From NCBI GenBank assembly GCA_030615555.1, contig JAUWZB010000014.1:1-11880 (forward strand): a stretch of DNA of 11,880 nucleotides. Reading direction: 5' to 3'. How positions within the stretch are numbered: the stretch's first letter is position 1; each line of letters opens with the position of its first letter. The notes under the pieces were generated by a model. That model was not told the DNA's origin and searched no databases. It saw nothing but the letters and a program-made list of their open reading frames with translations. Made by a program: the position numbers and the translations under genes. Of this stretch, positions 5,461-11,674 are shown in pieces. The stretch is from Dehalococcoidales bacterium. GTDB lineage: Bacteria; Chloroflexota; Dehalococcoidia; E44-bin15.

Positions 5461-7401
5461 ATGGCCAAAATCGAGAAGCTTTTCGAGCCGATAAGCATCG
5501 GCAAAATGGAACTCAGGAATCGGATCGTGATGCCAGCCATCTGTAGCAATCTCGGGACCGAACTCGGCGCCGTGAGCCAGCGTTTCATTGATTATTATGT
5601 TGAGCGGGCCAAGGGTGGTGTCGGCCTGATCATCATAGAGAATACATGCGTAGAGTGGCCGAGGGGAAAGGCGGGGGTAAGCCCAATTCGAATTGATGAT
5701 TGGAAGTATGTCCCCGGCCTTTATAAACTGGCCGAGGCGGTCCATGCCTACGGAGCCAAAATCGCAACACAGCTTCATCATACCGGAAGGCAGAATAATT
5801 CCCTGTGCACCGAGGGAACTCCATTGATCGCACCTTCACCGGTCCCGTGTCCTCCTACCGGGTCCGAGATGCCTCAAGAATTGACCGAGGAAGAGATCGA
5901 GGACTTGGAGGAGAAGTTCATCCTAGGCGCACAGAGAACAAAGTGGGCAGGATTCGACGCCGTGGAACTTCACGGCGCACACGGATACCTTATCTCACAG
6001 TTTCTGTCCCCCTATACCAATAAGCGAGAGGATGACTACGGCGGAGACCTTGAAGGCAGGATGTTGTTCGCCACAAACATCGTCGAAGGTATGCGGGCCG
6101 CCCTCGGCCCGGATTTCCCCATCATCTTGCGGATGAGCGCGGAGGAATATGTCGAAGGCGGGCTTACCCTGGAGGACTCCAAGATCATCGCCCAGAGGCT
6201 GGAGGAAGCTGGGGTGGACTGTATAAGCGTAAGCGCAGGAATTTATGAAGCCAAGCCCTGGTTCAGCCGAATATTCCCCACTATGAGCATGCCCGAAGGG
6301 TGTAATGTTCACCTGGCCGAGGAGATCAAGAAGGCAGTAAATATCCCTGTTATTGTGGTGGGCAAACTGGGCAATCCTCTTTTCGCCGAGGAGGTGATCC
6401 GCGAAGGCAAGGCCGATCTGGTAGCCATGGGCAGGCCCTTGCTTGCTGATCCGGGGCTTCCCAGCAAAGCCAGGGAAGGAAGGTTGGATGATATTCGGCC
6501 TTGCATCTATTGCAATGAATGCTACGGAAGTATCTCAAACTTCTGGCCAATCCGATGTCAGGTCAACCCGGACTTAGGGAAAGAAGCTCAAGCACAGATC
6601 CGGCCCGCAGAAAAAATAAAAGAGGTGATGGTGGTCGGTGGCGGCCCGGCTGGCCTGGAGGCTGCGAGGGTTCTTGCCCTGCGAGGCCATAAAGTTACCC
6701 TATATGAGAAAGACGACCGACTCGGAGGACAGTTGATTCCAGCATCAGCGCCCTGGTTTAAAAAGCCGATCGCAGATTTTCTCTCTTATCTGGAAAACCA
6801 GGTAAAGAAGTTAGGGGTAAAGGTTGAGTTGAATACTGAGGTCACACCAGAACTGATAAAAACGAAAAAGCCCGAAGTCCTGATCCTGGCCACGGGCGCA
6901 AATCCCCTGGCTCCTGAAATCCCTGGCCTGGATAAAGAAAAGGCCCTTACCGCGGTGGATGTATTGACTGGAAGAAAAGAGGTCGGAGATAAAGTAGTCA
7001 TCATCGGTGGAGGATATGCTGGAAGCGAAGCCGCGTGGTTGCTTGCCGAGAAAGGCAAAGAGGTAACTATTGTAGAAATGAAACCGATTCTTATCGAGGA
7101 CCAGCCCATGATTAGCCGCTTTTATCTTCTGGCCAAACTGGAGGGGAACCGGGTCAAAATAATGACTAACTGCAAGGCCGTTGAGTTTGCGGATGAGGGA
7201 GTAGTGATCCAAGGCGTTTCGGGGAAGCAAACCCTCGAAGCGGATTCTGTAGTCTGGGCGCTAGGGTCGTGTAGTGAAAATGGGCTCGCGGGGAAAATAG
7301 ATCCCGAGGTTAAACAATTTCATCTGATCGGCGATTGCGTCAAGCCAGGAAAAATCCAGGATGCGGTTCATCAAGGCTCTCGCATTGCCCGCGAGCTTTA
7401 A
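5461..7401 (+). CDS. Old-yellow-enzyme-type flavo-iron-sulfur oxidoreductase (2,4-dienoyl-CoA/enoate reductase-like)
   Basis: A 646-aa enzyme that reduces activated C=C bonds. NAD(P)H electrons pass from FAD through a 4Fe-4S cluster to FMN. Residues 1-340 are the FMN TIM barrel: KMELRNRIVMPAIC near the start, TQLHHTGRQ (103-111), and HGAHGYLISQFLSPYTNKR (171-189) with Tyr176 at the position of the FadH catalytic Tyr. VAMGRPLLADP (321-331) closes the barrel. Cluster ligands are C348, C351, C354 and C366. Two dinucleotide-binding motifs follow, VVGGGPAGLEAA (391-402, FAD) and VIIGGGYAGSEAA (513-525, NAD(P)H), and LIGDC sits near the end. ATG 5461 follows AAAGGAAA. The protein is near the length of FadH, BaiCD and enoate reductases (about 650-670). 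The C-x2-C-x2-C-x11-C spacing differs by one residue from FadH and resembles trimethylamine dehydrogenase. The FadH His proton donor has no obvious equivalent (SAGIYEAKPWFSRIFP). Substrate unknown. Confidence 0.93.
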   Translation: MAKIEKLFEPISIGKMELRNRIVMPAICSNLGTELGAVSQRFIDYYVERAKGGVGLIIIENTCVEWPRGKAGVSPIRIDDWKYVPGLYKLAEAVHAYGAKIATQLHHTGRQNNSLCTEGTPLIAPSPVPCPPTGSEMPQELTEEEIEDLEEKFILGAQRTKWAGFDAVELHGAHGYLISQFLSPYTNKREDDYGGDLEGRMLFATNIVEGMRAALGPDFPIILRMSAEEYVEGGLTLEDSKIIAQRLEEAGVDCISVSAGIYEAKPWFSRIFPTMSMPEGCNVHLAEEIKKAVNIPVIVVGKLGNPLFAEEVIREGKADLVAMGRPLLADPGLPSKAREGRLDDIRPCIYCNECYGSISNFWPIRCQVNPDLGKEAQAQIRPAEKIKEVMVVGGGPAGLEAARVLALRGHKVTLYEKDDRLGGQLIPASAPWFKKPIADFLSYLENQVKKLGVKVELNTEVTPELIKTKKPEVLILATGANPLAPEIPGLDKEKALTAVDVLTGRKEVGDKVVIIGGGYAGSEAAWLLAEKGKEVTIVEMKPILIEDQPMISRFYLLAKLEGNRVKIMTNCKAVEFADEGVVIQGVSGKQTLEADSVVWALGSCSENGLAGKIDPEVKQFHLIGDCVKPGKIQDAVHQGSRIAREL

Positions 7402-7435
7402 AATCCGCTTGATTTAGAAAAATGAAAGGATCGAG

Positions 7436-8626
7436 TTGAAGAAGGTTGTCCTGCTTGCTGCCCTTGATACCCGCGGGGGACTGGCAAAGTCCATCAAGCG
7501 GAGGTTACAGGAAAAAGGATGTGAAGTAGTGATTATGGATACCGGCGTTCTTGGCCAGCCGGAGATGCCGGCCAGTATAGCTAGAAAGGCGGTTGCCGAT
7601 GCAGGCGGGAAAAAACTTGCGGAATTGATCCAGGCCGCGAAACAAGGTGCCCACCAGGCCGGGGCGGTGAAGGTGATGACCCGGGGAGCAGAGAAGTTGG
7701 TGCGAGAATTTTATGACGCGGGGAAATTTGACGGGATCATGGCCGTGGGAGGAACCACCGGCACTTCCATAGCCCTTGCCGCAATGAAAGCCCTACCTGT
7801 AGGCGTGCCCAAGCTGATCCTGACAACAGTGATGGGCGGGCAATCGGTGGACAATAAAGATATTATGATGATGCCACTTAAGGAAGATGCCGAAAACCTG
7901 GAAAGATGCCTTGTCCAGGCGGCCTATGCCATGGCAGGGATGCTGGCAGCCCAGGTTCGAACCAAACTAGAGCCCTTGCCCATGATTGGAATTACCGCGC
8001 TGGGAGTTACCACCGCGGGTGTGGAAAAAGCCCTGAGACTCCTTCAAGAAAAAGGATATGACCCCGTAGTTTTTCACGCCCGGAGTGAAATCCTGGGTGA
8101 GCTGATTGAGGAAGATCGAATGAAAGGAATCATTGATTTCACATCGTTTGAAACACTGCTCCTGGGCAAAGAGCGACTACTCTCGGCCGGAAAGAAAGCC
8201 CTACCCCAGATCATCGTGCCCGGTGCGCTGGACATGCTCATCCTCCCCGGCACCCGGGATACACTTTCTGAGGAATACTCAAGCCGGCCCACGCATGAGC
8301 ACGGGCCCATGATCATCCTGGTAAGAACCAACCCGGATGAATTGGCCAAAGCGGCCCAGAATATAGCCGATAGAGCAAATGCCGCGCTGGGACCAGTAAA
8401 GATCGTGATTCCTAAAAAAGGCTTTTCCTCCGTGGATAAAGAAGGCCATCCTTTTTATAAACCGGAGACTGACCAGGTTTTTGCCAAAAACCTAAAAACC
8501 AGGCTCAAGCCCGAAATCCATGTTTTCGAATTTGATTCTCATGTCAACGATGAGGAATTTGCAGAACAAGTAGTGGACATCTTTCATCAAATATTCTCTC
8601 AAGTATCGAAAAGAGGTCAAAAGTAG
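7436..8626 (+). CDS. Full-length UPF0261 (Tm-1-like ATP-binding domain) protein, divergent
   Basis: A 396-aa two-domain protein of the UPF0261 family, whose bacterial role is not established. The N domain (about 1-180) shows LLAALDTRGG (6-15), MDTGVLGQP (34-42), AVGGTTGTSIALAAMKALPVGVPK (103-126) and a helix ending in AMAGML. The C domain (183-396) shows IGITALGVTTAGV, VVFHA (211-215), IIVPGALDML (259-268), MIILVRTNPDE (292-302), GFSSVDKEGHPFY (329-341) and the terminal DSHVND (367-372). Several family signatures are weakened. The G-x-G-G-x-x-M-E segment after VFHA is replaced by RSEILGELIEE, and the D-x-T-T-T-E segment reads DFTSFETLLLG. The N domain lacks the D-I-x-G-L-N motif that the half-length copy keeps. 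The TTG start has AAAGGA 5 nt upstream. It is 34 nt after the OYE gene and 4 nt before its usual partner, the PEP-hydrolase-like gene. Confidence 0.88.
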   Translation: MKKVVLLAALDTRGGLAKSIKRRLQEKGCEVVIMDTGVLGQPEMPASIARKAVADAGGKKLAELIQAAKQGAHQAGAVKVMTRGAEKLVREFYDAGKFDGIMAVGGTTGTSIALAAMKALPVGVPKLILTTVMGGQSVDNKDIMMMPLKEDAENLERCLVQAAYAMAGMLAAQVRTKLEPLPMIGITALGVTTAGVEKALRLLQEKGYDPVVFHARSEILGELIEEDRMKGIIDFTSFETLLLGKERLLSAGKKALPQIIVPGALDMLILPGTRDTLSEEYSSRPTHEHGPMIILVRTNPDELAKAAQNIADRANAALGPVKIVIPKKGFSSVDKEGHPFYKPETDQVFAKNLKTRLKPEIHVFEFDSHVNDEEFAEQVVDIFHQIFSQVSKRGQK

Positions 8627-8630
8627 CTCC

Positions 8631-9470
8631 ATGCCGCAAAAATTTATAAGAATGCAAATCCTGGAACGTTTAAACCAAACCCTGCAGGACCAAAAGCCGA
8701 TCATTGCAGCCGGTGCAAGCGCCGGGATCATTGCCAAGGCCGCAGAGCGCGGAGGCGCGGACTTGATCATGGTCTATTCTTCAGGCAAAACCCGGCTTAT
8801 GGGGAAGCAGACAAGTTTTGTGAAGAATGCCAATGCAGTGACAATGGAAATGATCGCCGAGATGGCGGAGGTGGTTGAACATACCCCGATCGTGGCTGGC
8901 CTTGAAGCAACTGAACCGCCGCCCGAAAGGGATTTATCCAGGCTGATTCAAAGGGCCCTCGATTGCGGAGCCTCCGGGATCACCAATTTCCCTACTATCG
9001 GGTTCATGCGCGATCCGGAGTGGAGAAAGGAAAAGGACGAGGAAGGACTCGGATTCAAGAGAGAGGTAGAGATGATCCGGCTGGCACATGAAATGGATAT
9101 CTTCACCATGGCCTATGTATTTTATCCCAAGGACGCACGGGCTATGGCCAAGGCAGGAGTGGACTGCCTGGTTCCACATGTGGGCGGAACCGCTGGCGGC
9201 GAAGTAGGCTACGATGCCATGCCACATCGAGAGGCCGCCGCCCGGATTCAACAAATGATTGATGCGGCAAAAAAGGTGAGGCAGGGCATCATCTTTCTCG
9301 GTCATGGCGGGCCTTTTGCCTCCCCCCAAGATACCGCCTATCTTTATGAGCACACCGAGGCCAAAGGATTTGTCGGCGCCTCCAGCATCGAAAGAATCCC
9401 GCTAGAGCGTGCAGTCAAACTCACGGTACTGGAATTTAAAAACATCAATACAATTAAGCCTCCTCACTAA
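8631..9470 (+). CDS. Phosphoenolpyruvate-hydrolase-family TIM-barrel protein
   Basis: A 279-aa protein of the family formerly called TIM-barrel signal transduction protein and now grouped as PEP hydrolase-like (PEP mutase/isocitrate lyase-type barrel). Visible motifs are PIIAAGASAGIIAKAAERGGADLI (23-46), VYSSGKTRLMG (48-58), ANAVTMEMIAEM (67-78), TPIVAGL (85-91) and NFPTIGFM (119-126). EVEMIRLAH (145-153), PHVGGTAGG (182-190), IFLGHGGPFASP (221-232) and GFVGASSIERIP (246-257) follow. The family's Y-N-S-G-R-x-R-M loop reads YSSGKTRL, and the usual Y-G-D-A-N is KNAN, so specificity may differ. ATG 8631 lies 4 nt after the UPF0261 stop. The only ribosome binding site (AGAGGT, 8612-8617) is 13 nt away, so coupling is likely. 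Pairing of this family with UPF0261 is recurrent in bacteria, implying a joint but undefined function. Confidence 0.87.
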   Translation: MPQKFIRMQILERLNQTLQDQKPIIAAGASAGIIAKAAERGGADLIMVYSSGKTRLMGKQTSFVKNANAVTMEMIAEMAEVVEHTPIVAGLEATEPPPERDLSRLIQRALDCGASGITNFPTIGFMRDPEWRKEKDEEGLGFKREVEMIRLAHEMDIFTMAYVFYPKDARAMAKAGVDCLVPHVGGTAGGEVGYDAMPHREAAARIQQMIDAAKKVRQGIIFLGHGGPFASPQDTAYLYEHTEAKGFVGASSIERIPLERAVKLTVLEFKNINTIKPPH

Positions 9471-9483
9471 CCGTCGGGCAAAA

Positions 9484-9669
9484 TCAGAGCCCTATCTCCG
9501 CTTCCAGCCTTGTAACTACTTCATGAACACCGCGAATGGTATACTCGGAGTCGATTGCGTTGGAACGGCGGTGGTGGTGGAATAGGTCACAGGACACCGC
9601 GATAATAAACCCCACCGCCATCAAAAGCCCTGTCGCCAGATAGATCATCGGCGTCAGGGCACGCTTCAA
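9484..9669 (-). CDS. Small hypothetical protein with one membrane segment, mosaic origin
   Basis: A 61-aa minus-strand ORF starting at TTG, 8 nt after the UbiA-like stop, with a good ribosome binding site (AGAGGAG) about 5 nt upstream. Residues 5-27 (LTPMIYLATGLLMAVGFIIAV) look like one membrane helix. I do not recognise the family. The ORF appears stitched together. Its middle (FHHHRRS) is the antisense of a ybjQ-like 3' end (9562-9589). Its last residues (VHEVVTRLEAEIGL) match the tail of the minus-strand remnant at 3394-3498. The good ribosome binding site and operon position argue for expression; the patchwork argues that it is a rearrangement product or the truncated front of a former longer gene. 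Confidence 0.5.
   Translation of the reverse strand: MKRALTPMIYLATGLLMAVGFIIAVSCDLFHHHRRSNAIDSEYTIRGVHEVVTRLEAEIGL
9508..9530. repeat. 23-bp direct repeat, right copy
   Basis: Identical to 3424-3446 and in the same orientation. It lies 38 bp past the last gene of the accessory block and inside the minus-strand ORF 9484-9669, where it encodes GVHEVVTR. See the left copy for the comparison of flanking bases. Confidence 0.8.
9562..9589 (+). pseudogene. Relic of a ybjQ-like 3' end
   Basis: 26 of 28 bases match the end of the ybjQ-like gene plus 4 bases past its stop (2367-2394). The two mismatches are both third-position synonymous changes in the GTAVVVE-stop frame (ACA/ACG, GTA/GTG). On the minus strand the same changes would alter amino acids, so the + strand reading is the ancestral one. 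Upstream in the same frame (about 9538-9555) the bases read NGILGVD, compatible with the family's NAILGxR region, with an internal deletion in between. Confidence 0.6.
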
Positions 9670-9677
9670 AAACTCCT

Positions 9678-10589
9678 CTAGCCGAGGGTGAAGGCCCGGA
9701 TAAGGATGCCAGCAGACATCAGCAGAGGGGTCAGGAGTACAACCTGTACGTTCATGCCCATTGCTGGAATAAGGTTGCCGGTATCACTATGAGACTTTAG
9801 TGCGCCCCTTATTGCCTTTATGCCCAGCGGTAGTGTCGCTAGTCCCAATAGCGCCAACAAGGGAAGCACCTTGGCAGTAACCGCTCCTATGAGTAGAGCA
9901 TAGGCTATTGCCATTATCGAACAATATATCCAAGCTGCTTTCCCCCTGCTCAATATTATGGGGATGTGCCTCCTCCCTGCGCTTCTATCAGCTTCCACAT
10001 CAGGAAACTCATTAAGCAGCAGGAGATTCGCGACAAATAGGCCTACAATAACTGCGGTCACTGCCGCCATTACGCTATAGGCTCCCGTCTGGGTAACATA
10101 GGTGCCCAGCACCATTAGTCCGAACCCCAGCCCAGGACCTACAAGTTCAGTTACCCCAGGCAATTTGGTTAGGTAAGGCGTATATAAAAGGACCAGTGCT
10201 ACGCCTAAAAGCCCTATGGGCAATATGGTCCACCCATAGATGAAAAGGAAGTAGACGCCAATAAGAATGGTGACGGCCAAACTTCCTATGCCGAGGAGAT
10301 AAACCTTCCTTGGCCCGAGCAGCGCCGCGGGGAGGATGCCACTGCCACCGCTGAAGGGAGTCCGCTGTGTCTTGAGGTCTATCCCACTTTTATAGTCGAA
10401 GTAGTCATTAAGAACATTAACACTTATATGAGCGAACAAAGCACCCAGAAAGGCTAAGACAAAATGTAGGGCATTAAAATAAGGAAAGCCCTCGTAGAGA
10501 GCGACTGCTACCCCGCTGAAGACACAAACCGGGGTAAGCAGTAGGAACTGCGGCCTTGTCTCCAATACCCAGGTTTTAACAGTATCCAT
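9678..10589 (-). CDS. UbiA-family prenyltransferase (MenA-like)
   Basis: A 303-aa integral membrane protein that transfers a polyprenyl chain from its diphosphate to an aromatic acceptor. Its two Asp-rich motifs are intact: NDYFDYKSGID (61-71), the form seen in MenA-type enzymes, and NEFPDVEADRSAGRR (193-207), with Asp197 and Asp201 binding Mg-diphosphate. About eight hydrophobic helices are visible, for example 17-31, 41-60, 97-117, 121-138, 148-166, 171-192, 220-255 and 278-298. The start at 10589 has GGAGGG about 8 nt upstream. It lies 62 nt after the SAM hydrolase-like gene on the same strand. Because no other quinone gene is in the window, the acceptor (dihydroxynaphthoate or another aromatic) stays open, so no gene symbol is given. 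Confidence 0.9.
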   Translation of the reverse strand: MDTVKTWVLETRPQFLLLTPVCVFSGVAVALYEGFPYFNALHFVLAFLGALFAHISVNVLNDYFDYKSGIDLKTQRTPFSGGSGILPAALLGPRKVYLLGIGSLAVTILIGVYFLFIYGWTILPIGLLGVALVLLYTPYLTKLPGVTELVGPGLGFGLMVLGTYVTQTGAYSVMAAVTAVIVGLFVANLLLLNEFPDVEADRSAGRRHIPIILSRGKAAWIYCSIMAIAYALLIGAVTAKVLPLLALLGLATLPLGIKAIRGALKSHSDTGNLIPAMGMNVQVVLLTPLLMSAGILIRAFTLG

Positions 10590-10651
10590 GGTACTATCCC
10601 TCCATAACTATAGAATGGTGATCCTCACCTTGCTATCGATTTTCTCCATCT

Positions 10652-11446
10652 CTATCTCCCTTTCAGTGATGATTTATTGATCCCCACCTTCACCTCATCA
10701 CCAACCTTGGCCCTGAGAAACCTGGCGGCACTGCCATTCTTCACTGATACCTCAAGCCTTTCGCTTGAGCCAATGATCGCCAGGAGCTCCTCGCCCTCAT
10801 CATAGGAGGAGCTTAGGTCGTCTATGATATGACCACAAACTTCGATGAAGAGCCTGCCCCTGGGGAGGTCCTCTCGCTTGATATCGGTGATCAGACTGCC
10901 AAAGCGGTCGATATGAATCACCTGACCAATAAGCACCCCGTCCTCGCCAAGTTGCGGCCGGGGGATGGGAAAGGTAACGAGGGAGGGAATGGGGTCGCCA
11001 AACTCGTGGGACGGGACGCCCAGGGAGAGATGGGCGGCAACGGGGGCGAAGATGTCGCGACCGTGAAAGGTGTTGCTAAGTGGGGAGAGCCAGAAGCGGG
11101 GATTTGTGAGGGCGATCGCCTCAAGCTCGGGGAAGGCTTCCTCCACTATGTAGCCCAGCACACCGTTGTCGGGGCCAAGGAAGAAGGCCTGAGGGGTGAT
11201 AAGTAGCACTGCCCGTCGCTCCGTGCCCACCCCGGGGTCAACAACCACGATATGAATAGTGCCCTTGGGGAAGTAGTGATAGGTGGTGCTCAAGATGTAG
11301 GCAGCCTGAGCGATATTCCGGGGCTTGATGGTATGGCAGATGTCGACGATGGTAACCTCGGGATTGATGCTGAGGATCACCCCCTTCATCGCTGCCACGT
11401 AGGGGTCATCGGTGCCAAAGTCGGTGGTCAGTGTAATGATATCCAT
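10652..11446 (-). CDS. S-adenosyl-L-methionine hydroxide adenosyltransferase (DUF62/SAM hydrolase family)
   Basis: A 264-aa cytoplasmic protein of the fluorinase/chlorinase superfamily; most bacterial and archaeal members hydrolyse SAM to adenosine and methionine. Motifs in order are TLTTDFGTDDPYVAAMKG (5-22), VVDPGVGTERRAV (68-80), GPDNGVL (91-97), NTFHGRDIFAP (125-135), IDRFGSLITDI (179-189) and a C-terminal barrel ending in VKNGSAARFLRAKVGDEVKV. Asp70, Arg77 and His128 occupy the positions of the Asp-Arg-His set described for the hydroxide-adding enzymes. No chlorinase or fluorinase-specific insertion is obvious. The ATG at 11446, 4 nt after the secG stop, is preferred over TTG 11473, which would overlap secG and lies before the family's MDIITLTTDFG N-terminus. 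No strong ribosome binding site is visible, so coupling to secG is likely. Confidence 0.92.
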   Translation of the reverse strand: MDIITLTTDFGTDDPYVAAMKGVILSINPEVTIVDICHTIKPRNIAQAAYILSTTYHYFPKGTIHIVVVDPGVGTERRAVLLITPQAFFLGPDNGVLGYIVEEAFPELEAIALTNPRFWLSPLSNTFHGRDIFAPVAAHLSLGVPSHEFGDPIPSLVTFPIPRPQLGEDGVLIGQVIHIDRFGSLITDIKREDLPRGRLFIEVCGHIIDDLSSSYDEGEELLAIIGSSERLEVSVKNGSAARFLRAKVGDEVKVGINKSSLKGR

Positions 11447-11450
11447 AATG

Positions 11451-11672
11451 CTAACCGGTAGCCCTAACCGCAAGTATCGAGATGATGATAAAGATCACTA
11501 CCAGGGCAATGGTGAAGCGGAATATGGTCTTTTCGACCCCCCGTTTCGTGCGATACATACCCGTCTGCGTGCCGAAGATGCCCCCCAAACCTCCTCCCCT
11601 CACCTGAAGCAGGACGGCAATGATCAATACTATGGCTACTATAATCTGAGCGATATTGAGATAGGTCTGCAT
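11451..11672 (-). CDS. secG: Preprotein translocase subunit SecG
   Basis: A 73-aa two-helix membrane protein, the small SecG subunit of the SecYEG channel. The first helix spans about residues 5-22 (LNIAQIIVAIVLIIAVLLQ). The conserved Gly-rich loop GGGLGGIFGTQTG lies at about 26-38, with RTKRGVEK after it. The second helix spans about 51-69 (FRFTIALVVIFIIISILAV). The length is typical of compact SecG proteins. The gene begins 2 nt after the gatB stop, preceded by a purine-rich GGGGGG stretch, and ends 4 nt before the SAM hydrolase start. It is therefore embedded in a tightly packed co-directional operon. Confidence 0.93.
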   Translation of the reverse strand: MQTYLNIAQIIVAIVLIIAVLLQVRGGGLGGIFGTQTGMYRTKRGVEKTIFRFTIALVVIFIIISILAVRATG

Positions 11673-11674
11673 GA

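Noticed and set aside
3424..9530. 23-bp repeats as integrase attachment sites of a classical genomic island
   Set aside because: No tRNA gene, integrase or transposase is visible in the window, and the repeats decode to a conserved peptide with diverged flanks, which fits paralogous coding sequence better.
10829..11206. 125-codon + strand open frame inside the SAM hydrolase gene
   Set aside because: It is antisense to a gene with all family motifs, and its low-complexity Gly/Glu-rich product is typical of a shadow frame.
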